NCBI RefSeq assembly: GCF_003056355.1
Contig: NZ_PYVW01000001.1
Span: forward strand, 434,001 to 498,000
Source: Devosia naphthalenivorans
GTDB lineage: Bacteria > Pseudomonadota > Alphaproteobacteria > Rhizobiales > Devosiaceae
DNA: 64,000 nt
Reading direction: 5' to 3'
Positions 17,823 to 26,032 of this stretch are shown here, piece by piece. Every line of letters starts with the position of its first letter. The first letter of the stretch is position 1. A model generated the notes under the pieces. It was not told the DNA's origin, made no database searches, and saw only the letters and a list, made by a program, of their open reading frames with translations. Made by a program: the position numbers and the translations under genes.

Positions 17823-17870
17823 CAGCCGGCATCAGAAACGCGGGGGGCGGGTTGCTACTGATGCCGGCTG
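17823..17870. repeat. Long inverted repeat between mazG and the feuPQ-like operon
   Basis: A perfect 13-bp inverted repeat (CAGCCGGCATCAG at 17823-17835, CTGATGCCGGCTG at 17858-17870) with a 22-base loop. It is not followed by a T run on either strand, so it is not a standard terminator. It lies in the 228-base divergent intergenic region 17763-17990. Confidence 0.5.
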
Positions 17871-17968
17871 CCCGGACGACATTTGCTGACGCGACGAAAC
17901 CCGCATGGGAATTTGAACGTCAACGCCTATGGTGTAGCACCTCGCCACTGACGGCCGCGTGAGGTAAT

Positions 17969-17986
17969 TTGTCAGTGAATTGTCAG
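17969..17986 (+). promoter_or_regulatory. Direct repeat TTGTCAG, candidate OmpR-family operator
   Basis: TTGTCAG occurs at 17969-17975 and again at 17980-17986, an 11-base spacing (one helical turn). That is the usual geometry for OmpR/PhoB-type response regulators. The pair lies directly before the repeat-rich gene that heads the FeuPQ-like operon, so autoregulation is plausible. Its closeness to the first ATG suggests either repression or use of the second ATG at 18009. Confidence 0.4.
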
Positions 17987-17990
17987 CTGG

Positions 17991-18746
17991 ATGGCAGTAC
18001 AAGACGCAATGTCCTGGCGCCTGTTCATCGTTGGTTTCATCGCGGCGAGCCTATGCTTCGCCTCGCCTGTTGCTGCGCAGGGGAATGGCAACTCCGACGG
18101 GAATGGTGGCGGCAATGGCAACGGGAACAGCAGTTCCAACGCCAGCGATAGTGGCAATTCCAGCGGTAGTGGAAGCGGAAATTCGGGTGGGAGCGGGAGC
18201 GGCAATTCCGGTGCGTCTGGGAATGGCAATTCTGGTGGGAACGGGAATTCTGGTGGGAGCGGGAATTCTGGTGGGAACGGGAGTTCTGGTGGGAGCGGGA
18301 ATTCTGCTGAGAGCGGAAATTCTGGTGGGAACAGTAGCTCCGGTAATAGCGGCAATGGCAATTCGGGCCAAAATGCTGACGGCAATGCCGGCCAGAGTGG
18401 CAATGACAACGGCAATGGCGGCGCAGCTGACAGCGCCGCCCCCAATGCGCAGTCGAACAGTGGCAGGTCCGCTTCCCGTGCTATCGACCCGGCAAGACCG
18501 GGGATCGCCACACCTGCCGGCAGATCCGAGGAGACTGCCCTGGGCGCCGTGCAAGCGGGGCGAGCCGTGCCGCTCACGACCATCGTGGATGAGCTTAATA
18601 CCCGCGCCGCTGGCGAGATGATCGATGCCCAATTGATGACGGCTAACGGCTTCCTGCTCTATGCAGTGAAGGTTCTATCCGACAGCGGGCGTGTCAGCAC
18701 CGAATACTATTATGCCCGGACCGGCCGACGGGTCGGGGGTGGTTGA
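17991..18746 (+). CDS. Secreted Gly/Asn/Ser-repeat protein with C-terminal PepSY-like domain
   Basis: A 251-residue protein with a signal peptide (WRLFIVGFIAASLCFASPVAAQ). Residues about 30-150 are almost wholly Gly, Asn and Ser in imperfect GNSGGSGNSG-type repeats. The last 60 residues (GEMIDAQLMTANGFLLYAVK then VSTEYYYARTGRRVG) look like a PepSY-type module. It overlaps the response-regulator start by one base, so it belongs to that operon, where Sinorhizobium has the small FeuQ inhibitor FeuN. A role in sensing or inhibiting the kinase is inferred. ATG 18009 (MSWRL) is an alternative start. Confidence 0.65.
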   Translation: MAVQDAMSWRLFIVGFIAASLCFASPVAAQGNGNSDGNGGGNGNGNSSSNASDSGNSSGSGSGNSGGSGSGNSGASGNGNSGGNGNSGGSGNSGGNGSSGGSGNSAESGNSGGNSSSGNSGNGNSGQNADGNAGQSGNDNGNGGAADSAAPNAQSNSGRSASRAIDPARPGIATPAGRSEETALGAVQAGRAVPLTTIVDELNTRAAGEMIDAQLMTANGFLLYAVKVLSDSGRVSTEYYYARTGRRVGGG

Positions 18747-19408
18747 TGCGGATCCTGGTGGCTGAGGACGATGACCGGATTGCCGAAACGCTGGTCTCCG
18801 CGCTGAGCAAGGCTGGCTTCGCCGTCGATCGGGAGCGTGACGGCGAATCCGCCTGGTACCGCGGTGACAGCGAGAATTTCGACGCGGTGGTGTTGGATCT
18901 CGGCCTGCCGCAGATGGATGGGCTGACCATACTCAAGCGCTGGCGCAGTGCTGGACGGACGGTGCCGGTCCTGATCCTGACGGCTCGAGGGCAGTGGGAA
19001 GAGCGCGTTGATGGTATCGAAGCTGGGGCCGACGATTACGTCGTAAAGCCATTCCACGTGCTTGAGATCATCGCACGCTTGCGGGCGCTGGTACGTAGGG
19101 CAAGCGGGCACGCCTCTTCCCGCATCATGTTCGGACCTTATCAGCTGGACATGCGCACGATGCAGGTTAGCGCCGATGGCCTGCCGATCGAGCTGACGCC
19201 GCAGGAGTTCAAGCTCATCGCGTATATGGTGCACCACCGGGGGCGCGTTGTTTCCCAGCTTGAAATCACTGAGCACATCTATAGCCAGGATTACGAGCGG
19301 GATTCCAACGCCGTCGAAGTTCTGGTGGGACGTGTTCGAAAGCGGCTCGGCAAGGACGTAATCAAGACCCGTCGCGGATTTGGCTACACGCTCGGTGATG
19401 GATTTTGA
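18746..19408 (+). CDS. OmpR-family response regulator, FeuP/PhoP-like
   Basis: The 220-residue regulator has a receiver domain with phospho-acceptor D51 (VVLDLGLPQMDG), the conserved Lys in DDYVVKPFH, and a winged-helix DNA-binding domain (ELTPQEFKLIAYMVHHRGRV to VLVGRVRKRLG). It resembles rhizobial FeuP, which controls cyclic glucan export and osmoadaptation genes. The stop of the upstream gene and this ATG share one base (TGATG). Its stop overlaps the kinase TTG start. Confidence 0.85.
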   Translation: MRILVAEDDDRIAETLVSALSKAGFAVDRERDGESAWYRGDSENFDAVVLDLGLPQMDGLTILKRWRSAGRTVPVLILTARGQWEERVDGIEAGADDYVVKPFHVLEIIARLRALVRRASGHASSRIMFGPYQLDMRTMQVSADGLPIELTPQEFKLIAYMVHHRGRVVSQLEITEHIYSQDYERDSNAVEVLVGRVRKRLGKDVIKTRRGFGYTLGDGF

Positions 19409-20772
19409 TCCTGCAATCGCTGCGCTGGCGGCTGATGGGCCTGGCCACGGTGTGGGTGGTCCTGTCGTTGGTCGGGGCAGCGTTCGTGCTGCAGTACCTG
19501 TTCACGATCAATGTCGAGCAGGGCACTCGGGACAATCTTTCGGCGGCGCTGACCCGCTTGGCGGCCAGCATCGAACCCGAGGAGGCCGTGCCGGCGCTGA
19601 GCGCGCCACTGCCTGATCCTCGTTATGCTACGCCCCTAGGGGGACGCTACTGGCAGATTCAGGCGCTCGACAATGGGGAAATCACGCGGTCTCGCTCGCT
19701 GTGGGATGTCGTGCTTGCCATTGAACCGGCCCAGGAGGGGATGAGCCATGTGGAGTTGCCCGATGGGCGGCATCTCGTGCTGATGACCCGCAAGCTTGAC
19801 GTGGAGGGCGAGCAGGGCGTGCGCTCGTTTCTGGCGACTGCTGGCGAAGAGCACGACCCCACGCATGCGATCATCACCAGTTTTACCGCAGACGCCAGCA
19901 AGCTCCTGCTTTTGTTGGGTGCGGTCATTCTCGTTGCCGCCTGGGTGCTGCTCAGGTTTGGGCTGGCGCCGATCAAACGTGTGCAATTGGCGATTGAAAA
20001 CGTGCGCCGCGGCACGCATGCGCGCCTGCAAGGCAAGTTTCCGGCGGAACTGGGGCCACTGATCGAGGAGGTAAACCAGCTGCTCAGCGTGCGTGATGCC
20101 ACCATGGAGAGGGCACGAAGCCGCGCGTCGGACCTTGCGCACGGGCTGAAGACTCCATTGGCCGCTCTCTATGGCATAGCCGAGCGTTTGCGCGAGAAGG
20201 GCAATGAGGAAGACGCCGCCTTGATCCAGGACCTTGCCTTCGAGATGTCGGAGCGGGTGGACTATCAGATGCGCCTGTCTTCCCTGCGCATGCGCACTGT
20301 TGCCCATACTGCCCGCTCATCGCTGGACAGCGCTGTGCTGCGCACGGTGACTGTCCTCAAGAAGACCGGGCGAGGCGAGGCGCTGCACTGGGTGGCGGAA
20401 CTGCAGGATGATTGCTGGGTCGATGTGGACCGTCAGGACCTGATGGAACTGGTCGGCGTGACTCTGGAAAACGCTGCCAAATGGGCCGCTACTCGCGTCG
20501 TGATCCGCGCAACGCGGGCAGGGGGCGTCGCAAGGCTCGAAATCAGCGATGACGGACCGGGTGTTCCAGAGCACCAATTGGAGCAACTGGGGATCAGGGG
20601 GCGGCGGTTGGACGAAGCGCGCCCTGGAAGTGGACTCGGCCTCGCCATAGCCAGCGAGATCGTTGAGATAAACATGGGACAGATGCACTTCAGCCGGGCG
20701 CAGATCGGTGGGTTGAGCGTAACCATTCAGCTCCCTTTGGCAGAGGCGGTCAGTTTGCCTCTGTCGGATTAG
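19405..20772 (+). CDS. Sensor histidine kinase, FeuQ/PhoQ-like
   Basis: A 455-residue membrane kinase, cognate of the preceding regulator. Helix 1 is at about residues 8-32 and helix 2 at about 168-190, enclosing a periplasmic sensor domain (LPDPRYATPLGGRYWQIQAL). The H-box is DLAHGLKTPLAALYG, the N-box LENAAKWAA, and the G-boxes DDGPGVP and GSGLGLAIA. The likely start is TTG 19405, whose last bases form the TGA stop of the regulator gene (TTGA); an ATG at 19435 would truncate helix 1. The 3' end overlaps a small gene on the other strand. Confidence 0.85.
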   Translation: MILQSLRWRLMGLATVWVVLSLVGAAFVLQYLFTINVEQGTRDNLSAALTRLAASIEPEEAVPALSAPLPDPRYATPLGGRYWQIQALDNGEITRSRSLWDVVLAIEPAQEGMSHVELPDGRHLVLMTRKLDVEGEQGVRSFLATAGEEHDPTHAIITSFTADASKLLLLLGAVILVAAWVLLRFGLAPIKRVQLAIENVRRGTHARLQGKFPAELGPLIEEVNQLLSVRDATMERARSRASDLAHGLKTPLAALYGIAERLREKGNEEDAALIQDLAFEMSERVDYQMRLSSLRMRTVAHTARSSLDSAVLRTVTVLKKTGRGEALHWVAELQDDCWVDVDRQDLMELVGVTLENAAKWAATRVVIRATRAGGVARLEISDDGPGVPEHQLEQLGIRGRRLDEARPGSGLGLAIASEIVEINMGQMHFSRAQIGGLSVTIQLPLAEAVSLPLSD

Positions 20773-20881
20773 CCGGGAACATTTCATCCGCCTCGTCATG
20801 GGCGGTTTGTGCACTCGCTATAAGGCCGGCACCTGCGAGGCTCGCCACCAGAATGCACACTGGGATCATGATCATCAGCAT
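20750..20881 (-). CDS. 43-residue single-pass membrane peptide
   Basis: A short open frame with a very good ribosome binding site (AAGGAG, six bases before the ATG at 20881). The peptide starts MLMIMIPVCILVASLAGAGL, a single hydrophobic helix or uncleaved signal, and continues into a short acidic tail. Its last 23 bases overlap the 3' end of the kinase gene on the opposite strand. I do not recognise the family. The ribosome site and helix make it a believable gene, perhaps a small regulator of the neighbouring kinase, but that is a guess. Confidence 0.5.
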   Translation of the reverse strand: MLMIMIPVCILVASLAGAGLIASAQTAHDEADEMFPANPTEAN

Positions 20882-21106
20882 TTTTGTTCTCCTTGCAGTT
20901 GCCGGATAGATAATGCTGCGGGTCATCGATGGTTTCACGCGCGGCCGATAAGTTACATGACAAATTGATAACAGAATCAGTCACATAAGCGCCAGACCTG
21001 GACTGCTTGGACGAGGGTGGGGCCTGGAGTTAACGCTGGCCCCTTGCCTATTGGATATACCAAGGTGATCCTTGCCGGCCGGATTCCACCAGGAGCGCGA
21101 AGAACC

Positions 21107-22141
21107 ATGCACAATGACAAGCAGATAGCTGTTCCGAAGGATGAACTCTCAAGCCGTGCCTTGGCGGCGTTGACGGCTGCCGGGGCGAGTACAGCGTCGG
21201 CAGAGGCCGCGGTGCGGGCCATGATGCATGCTTCGCGCGTGGGTGTTGATAGTCATGGCGTGCGGCTTACCGAGCATTATTGCAATATGCTCGGCGGTGG
21301 CCGCCTCAACCGGAACCCCAAGCTTCAGGTTCGCCGCACGGCTGCAGCGAGCGCGATGATCGACGGCAATGATGGTCTTGGGCACTATGCCGCCTATGCG
21401 GCTGTCGAGACCGGCATTGAAATCGCCCGCGAGACGGGGATCGCCGGCGTGGGGGTCGAACACTCATCCCATCTGGGCGCGGCTGGAGCCTATGCCGTGG
21501 CGGGAGCCGAGCAGGGGTTCATCACCTTCGCGACCACCAACACCGATGCGATGGTGACGCTGTTCGAGGGTGCGCAGCGATTCCATGGCACCAACCCGCT
21601 GGCCTTTGCCGCACCGGTACCCGATAGACGTCCCTGGCTGCTGGACATGGCAACATCCTCCATTCCCATGAACCGGGTGCTTCTGCATCGATCCCTGGAG
21701 AGCGCGCTGCCGCAGGGCGTTGCGGCCGATGCCAAGGGAGAGCCGACGACGGACCCGCACAAGGTCGAAATGCTGCTGCCGCTGGGCGGTGAAGAATACG
21801 GCTACAAGGGCGCGGGGCTTGCCGGAGTGGCGACGCTGTTCTCTGCGCTTCTCACCGGGACCACGCTCGATCCGGATTTCATTCCCATGTATGGGGGCGA
21901 TAATATCAAGTATCCCAGGAACATGGGGCACTTTGTGATGGTAATCGACCCGGGCAAATTCGTCGGCGCTCCGCTGTTCGGTCTCGCCATTCAGAGCTAT
22001 CTGACAGCGTTGCGCGGCGCACAGATACGCACAGATGGCCGTGTGATGGCGCCTGGGGATCGCGAATGGGAGGAGATGGATCGGCGGGACCGCGAGGGTG
22101 TTCCTATTGATCCAGACACCGCGAAATTCCTGCGCTTTTAG
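21107..22141 (+). CDS. LDH2-family (malate/L-lactate type) NAD(P)-dependent dehydrogenase
   Basis: A 344-residue oxidoreductase of the malate/L-lactate/ureidoglycolate dehydrogenase (LDH2) family, which acts on 2-hydroxy acids and lacks a Rossmann fold. Recognisable segments are HASRVGVDSHGVRLTEHY, the HSSHLGAAGAYA segment with a conserved His, GTNPLAFAAPVP and the C-terminal PGDREWE. AGGAG at 21091 precedes the ATG. It lies 190 bases before a TRAP transporter and kdu genes, so its substrate may be a uronate-derived acid; that is inference. Confidence 0.85.
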   Translation: MHNDKQIAVPKDELSSRALAALTAAGASTASAEAAVRAMMHASRVGVDSHGVRLTEHYCNMLGGGRLNRNPKLQVRRTAAASAMIDGNDGLGHYAAYAAVETGIEIARETGIAGVGVEHSSHLGAAGAYAVAGAEQGFITFATTNTDAMVTLFEGAQRFHGTNPLAFAAPVPDRRPWLLDMATSSIPMNRVLLHRSLESALPQGVAADAKGEPTTDPHKVEMLLPLGGEEYGYKGAGLAGVATLFSALLTGTTLDPDFIPMYGGDNIKYPRNMGHFVMVIDPGKFVGAPLFGLAIQSYLTALRGAQIRTDGRVMAPGDREWEEMDRRDREGVPIDPDTAKFLRF

Positions 22142-22158
22142 CCGCAGCAATATCCTCG

Positions 22159-22219
22159 AAACTTATCATATGAGTTTGCGAGTTTGTATGTTGACTTCAT
22201 GTACTCGTCTTTTTAGGTT
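22159..22219 (+). promoter_or_regulatory. Candidate operator and promoter of the TRAP/kdu operon
   Basis: An imperfect dyad at 22159-22177, with arms AAACTxAT and ATxAGTTT around a three-base centre, is the kind of site FadR-type GntR regulators bind. A TTGACT hexamer at 22191 with TAGGTT 17 bases later forms a weak promoter. Both lie in the 190-base gap before dctP, and the GntR gene is within the operon. Confidence 0.35.
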
Positions 22220-22331
22220 CCCTCACTGTCCCGAAAGCGCGTGAGCGCGGCCTTGCTGATGTTGCTTGTCAGCGCGGGGTATTGTTCGTCGTGGAGGATG
22301 AACAGTGCGGACGATATTGGGAGGACTCCTT

Positions 22332-23312
22332 ATGTTTCATCTGCCTAAACTGGCTGCGACGGCGCTCGTCGCTACATCCCTGATGCTCTCGACGGCCAGC
22401 GCCCAGACAGTGCTGCGCTCGTCCGATACGCATCCGGATGGCTACCCGACTGTTGAAGCCGTAAAGCATTTCGGTGAATTGCTGAGCGAAAAGACCGATG
22501 GCCGTTACTCGGTCGAAGTGTTCCACTCTGCCCAGCTGGGCGAGGAAAAGGACACGATCGAACAGACGCAGTTCGGCGTGATCGACCTGAACCGCATTTC
22601 CATCGGTGCGTTCGGCACCCAGGTGCCAGAAGCCACCGTTACCCAGTTGCCTTACATCTTCCGTTCGGCCGAGCACTTCCACAATGTGCTGGATGGTCCG
22701 ATCGGCGAAGAAATCCTAGCCGCGTTCGACAAGGTCGATGTCGTGGCACTGGCGTACTATGATGGCGGCGCACGCTCGTTCTACAACAGCGAAAAGCCGA
22801 TCACCACGCCCGCCGATATGGCTGGTATGAAGATGCGCGTGATGCAGTCCGACATTTTCGTGGATATGGTGGCGGCATTTGGCGGCAACGCGACGCCCAT
22901 GCCCTACGGCGAAGTCTATTCGGGCATTCAGACCGGCGTTATCGACGGCGCTGAAAACAACTACCCGAGCTATGACACTGCCGGTCATGCGGAAGTGGCG
23001 AAGTACTATTCGCTGGACGAGCACCTGATGGTGCCCGAAGTTCTGGTGATCTCCAAGATTGTGTGGGACGGACTTACTCCTGAAGATCAGGCACTGTTCC
23101 GTGAAGCTGCCAAGGAATCCGTTGCCAAGCAGCGCGAGCTCTGGGCTGCCAAGGAAGTTGAATCCAAGGCCGCTGTGGAAGCCCTTGGTGCGGAGATCAA
23201 TACCGTCGACAAGGCCCCCTTCATCGAGGCGATGAAGCCGGTGTACGAGAAGTACGTCACGGATCCAGCCCTGCAGGATCTTGTTGCCCGCATCCAGGCT
23301 ACCGAAGGCTAA
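22332..23312 (+). CDS. dctP: TRAP transporter solute-binding protein (DctP family)
   Basis: This 326-residue periplasmic binding protein captures the substrate for the TRAP importer. It has a signal peptide ([19 protein letters not shown]) and DctP landmarks: [34 protein letters not shown], and [13 protein letters not shown], which contains the conserved Asn contact. The GGGAGGA at 22319 selects ATG 22332. Neighbouring kduI, kduD and kdgF suggest an unsaturated or saturated hexuronate as substrate. Two strong hairpins follow the gene. Confidence 0.93.
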   Translation: MFHLPKLAATALVATSLMLSTASAQTVLRSSDTHPDGYPTVEAVKHFGELLSEKTDGRYSVEVFHSAQLGEEKDTIEQTQFGVIDLNRISIGAFGTQVPEATVTQLPYIFRSAEHFHNVLDGPIGEEILAAFDKVDVVALAYYDGGARSFYNSEKPITTPADMAGMKMRVMQSDIFVDMVAAFGGNATPMPYGEVYSGIQTGVIDGAENNYPSYDTAGHAEVAKYYSLDEHLMVPEVLVISKIVWDGLTPEDQALFREAAKESVAKQRELWAAKEVESKAAVEALGAEINTVDKAPFIEAMKPVYEKYVTDPALQDLVARIQATEG

Positions 23313-23321
23313 TTGCAAAGC

Positions 23322-23388
23322 GGCGGGCGTTTTGGGCGCCCGCCATTCGATCCCGAATTGGCCTCATGGCGCTCTTGTCGCCATGAGG
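23322..23388 (+). other. Two tandem RNA hairpins between dctP and dctQ
   Basis: The first stem pairs GGCGGGCG (23322-23329) with CGCCCGCC (23337-23344). The second pairs CCTCATGGCG (23362-23371) with CGCCATGAGG (23379-23388). Neither is followed by a T run. Such hairpins commonly protect the binding-protein part of the message or partly stop transcription, giving more binding protein than permease. Confidence 0.6.
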
Positions 23389-23463
23389 TCACGGAACAGC
23401 AGTTCGCGCCACGATTTGGCCGATAGCAACGCCGTCAAAAACGGCTCTTTGTTGGAACGCACC

Positions 23464-23991
23464 ATGACAACCTGGCTCCTACCGATCAGCCGCGTGCTGG
23501 GGCGGATTTCGAATGTCGCACTTTGGCTAGCCGGGATCGGTCTGGTCTCCATGACTGCCGTTGTCGCCTATCAGGTGTTCATGCGGTTCGTGATCAATGC
23601 CTCGCCCGCCTGGACCGAGGCTGGCTCAATAATGATCATGACCTGGTTCATTTTCCTGGGTGCGGCAGTTGGCGTGCGCGAGAACTTCCACATGGGGTTC
23701 GACGTGCTGCTCTATGTCCTGCCGCCCGGTGCCAAGCCCTGGCTGCGCGCCATCAGCGACATCTGCGTGTTCGGCTTTGCCAGCGGCATGGTGTATTTTG
23801 GTGGTGAACTGGCCATCCGCTATTGGTCCACGCGTATCCCCGTGCTGGGGCTGCCCACAAGCTTCACCTATTTTCCTGTCGTGGTTTCGGGCGTGCTGAT
23901 GTGCCTGTTCTCGCTTGAGCGCTTGTTGCTGCGCCTTGCCGGTGAACCGGTCGACGACATCGCTGCCGACCCAACAATCACCGAGGCCTGA
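23464..23991 (+). CDS. dctQ: TRAP transporter small permease (DctQ family)
   Basis: A 175-residue inner-membrane protein with four helices, the small subunit that joins DctM. Typical features are VFMRFVINASPAWTEAGSI and the FIFLGAAVGVRENFHMGFD segment. The open frame extends upstream into the intergenic hairpins, but ATG 23464 gives the normal N-terminus. It ends four bases before dctM. Confidence 0.9.
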   Translation: MTTWLLPISRVLGRISNVALWLAGIGLVSMTAVVAYQVFMRFVINASPAWTEAGSIMIMTWFIFLGAAVGVRENFHMGFDVLLYVLPPGAKPWLRAISDICVFGFASGMVYFGGELAIRYWSTRIPVLGLPTSFTYFPVVVSGVLMCLFSLERLLLRLAGEPVDDIAADPTITEA

Positions 23992-23995
23992 GTTT

Positions 23996-25279
23996 ATGGA
24001 ATACTGGATCCTCTTTGGCGTCTTCACCGTCCTTATGGTGATCGGCACCCCCATCGCATACTGCCTGGGCATCGCCAGCCTCGCGACCATCGTTTTTCTG
24101 GGCCGGCCCGCTATCGTGGTGTTCCAACAATTGAACTCCGGCGTGTCGGCGTTCAGCCTGCTGGCTATTCCCTTCTTCATCTTTGCGGGCGACCTGATGA
24201 TGCGCGGCGGTATTGCGGCGCGCATCATCTCGTTCGCGGGCTCGCTGATCGGTCACGTCCGAGGCGGATTGGGGCAGGTCAATATTGCGGCTTCGACGCT
24301 GTTTGGCGGCATTTCGGGCTCCGCCGTGGCAGAAGCGGCAGCCGTCGGCGGCATCATGATCCCGCAGATGAAGCAGCGTGGATACGGCGCCGACTATGCC
24401 GTCAACGTCACGTCCATGGCGGCCCTGATCGCCCTGTTGCTGCCGCCCAGCCACAACATGATCATTTATTCGCTGTCGGGTGGCGGCAATATCTCCATCG
24501 CCGATCTGTTTACGGCAGGAATCATTCCCGGGCTGCTGCTGGCTGCCGCGCTCAGCGTCACGGCCTATATTGTAGCCGTCAAACGCGGCTATCCCACGGA
24601 GGCCTTTCCGGGCTTTCGCAAGGCGGGGTATTTTTTCCTTGTTTCCATTCCCGGCCTGATGCTGATCGCCATCATCTTCGGTGGCGTTCGTTCGGGCATC
24701 TTTACCGCTACCGAAAGCTCCTGCATTGCGGTGATCTACGCGTTGCTGGTGACGCTGCTGATCTACCGTTCGCTCGACTGGGGCGAGTTCGTGCACGCTG
24801 TGCTCGGCGCGGTGCGGACCACGGCCATGGTGCTGTTCATCATTGGAGCCGCCGCATCATTTGCCTGGCTGATGGCCTATCTCAAGGTTGCAACCCTCCT
24901 GACTGCCGGCATGGCCACGATCTCCTCGGACCCGCTGCTGGTGCTGCTGATGATCAACATCGCGCTGCTGCTGCTTGGCACGTTCATGGATATGGGGCCG
25001 CTAATCATCATCACCACGCCCATCTTCCTGCCGATGGTGAAGGCGTTTGGAGTCGATCCGGTACATTTCGGGGTCATCATGATCCTGAACCTGGGCATCG
25101 GACTGAATACGCCGCCGCTCGGGCCGGTGCAGTTCGTGGCCGCCGCCGTCGGCAAGATCAGCGTCATGGAAGCCATGAAATCCGTCTGGCCCTTCTATCT
25201 GGCCGGCATCGTGGTGCTGGGTCTGGTCACCTACATTCCGGCTCTGTCGCTTTGGTTGCCGGCATTGTTCAGGGGATAA
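23996..25279 (+). CDS. dctM: TRAP transporter large permease (DctM family)
   Basis: The 427-residue inner-membrane transport subunit, with about 12 helices, driven by a sodium or proton gradient. DctM landmarks include FFIFAGDLMMRGGIAARIIS, GGISGSAVAEAAAVGGIMIP and LPPSHNMIIYS, and the C-terminal LNLGIGLNTPPLGPVQF. It starts four bases after dctQ and ends four bases before the GntR gene, so the operon continues. Confidence 0.93.
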   Translation: MEYWILFGVFTVLMVIGTPIAYCLGIASLATIVFLGRPAIVVFQQLNSGVSAFSLLAIPFFIFAGDLMMRGGIAARIISFAGSLIGHVRGGLGQVNIAASTLFGGISGSAVAEAAAVGGIMIPQMKQRGYGADYAVNVTSMAALIALLLPPSHNMIIYSLSGGGNISIADLFTAGIIPGLLLAAALSVTAYIVAVKRGYPTEAFPGFRKAGYFFLVSIPGLMLIAIIFGGVRSGIFTATESSCIAVIYALLVTLLIYRSLDWGEFVHAVLGAVRTTAMVLFIIGAAASFAWLMAYLKVATLLTAGMATISSDPLLVLLMINIALLLLGTFMDMGPLIIITTPIFLPMVKAFGVDPVHFGVIMILNLGIGLNTPPLGPVQFVAAAVGKISVMEAMKSVWPFYLAGIVVLGLVTYIPALSLWLPALFRG

Positions 25280-25283
25280 GGTG

Positions 25284-26024
25284 ATGAGCATCGTCGAAAG
25301 CACCCCATCCGTGCGCCGGCCCAAGCTTGCCGACCTGGTCATCGATACGCTGCGTCAGCGCATCAATGCCGGGGAGTACAGGGCAGGGGGCAAGCTGCCG
25401 ACGGAAAGCCAGATGACCGTGATCTTCGGTGTCAGTCGCACCGTGGTGCGCGAAGCCATCGCCGCATTGGCGGCGGACGGCATGGTGCAGTCACGCCAGG
25501 GGGCAGGGGTGTTCGTCACCGCTCGCCCGGCCAATCCGTTCAACGCCATCGGCCTCGAAAACTCGAACAAGATTTCCGTTGCCCTCAACGTGCTCGAAGT
25601 CCGCATGGGCATCGAAATCGAATCCGCGGGCCTAGCCGCCATGCGGCGCAGCGCCAGTCAGGAAGCGGCTATCCAGGAAGCATGGAACGAGTTCGACCGG
25701 CTGCTGAAGCTCGGTACGCCGACGGGCAAAACCGACTTTGCCTTTCACCGCGCCATCGCAGCAGCAACGAACAACCCGTTCTATATTGATGTGCTCGATG
25801 GGCTGGGCAGCCGGACCATTCCGTGCGACGTGGCATCGCCATGGGGTACGGAAAATGTTCTGACCTATGAATATCAAGTGGGCCTGCAGCGCGAGCATCT
25901 CAAAATCCTGCAAGCCATCTCGGCGCAGGACCCAGAGGGGGCCCGCGAGGCCATGCGCCATCATCTCTCACTCAGCCAGGAGCGTTATCGCACCCGCCTG
26001 CGTCACGAAAACCCGACCAATTAG
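25284..26024 (+). CDS. GntR-family (FadR subfamily) transcriptional regulator
   Basis: A 246-residue regulator with an N-terminal winged helix (GGKLPTESQMTVIFGVSRTVV, residues about 35-60) and an all-helical FCD effector domain (VLEVRMGIEIESAGLAA, FHRAIAAATNNPFYIDVL with metal-binding His). FadR-subfamily regulators often sit inside sugar-acid operons and respond to a pathway intermediate. It probably represses this TRAP/kdu operon. GTG 25281 directly precedes the chosen ATG. Confidence 0.9.
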   Translation: MSIVESTPSVRRPKLADLVIDTLRQRINAGEYRAGGKLPTESQMTVIFGVSRTVVREAIAALAADGMVQSRQGAGVFVTARPANPFNAIGLENSNKISVALNVLEVRMGIEIESAGLAAMRRSASQEAAIQEAWNEFDRLLKLGTPTGKTDFAFHRAIAAATNNPFYIDVLDGLGSRTIPCDVASPWGTENVLTYEYQVGLQREHLKILQAISAQDPEGAREAMRHHLSLSQERYRTRLRHENPTN

Positions 26025-26032
26025 GACCAGCC

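Noticed and set aside
18051..18420. Repeat region considered as a CRISPR array or VNTR
   Set aside because: The repeats are short imperfect Gly/Asn/Ser codon repeats within a coding frame with no spacers of constant length.
17980..18632. Alternative frames across the Gly/Asn/Ser repeat gene
   Set aside because: Repeats stay open in several frames by composition; only one frame has a signal peptide and PepSY-like tail and couples to the regulator.
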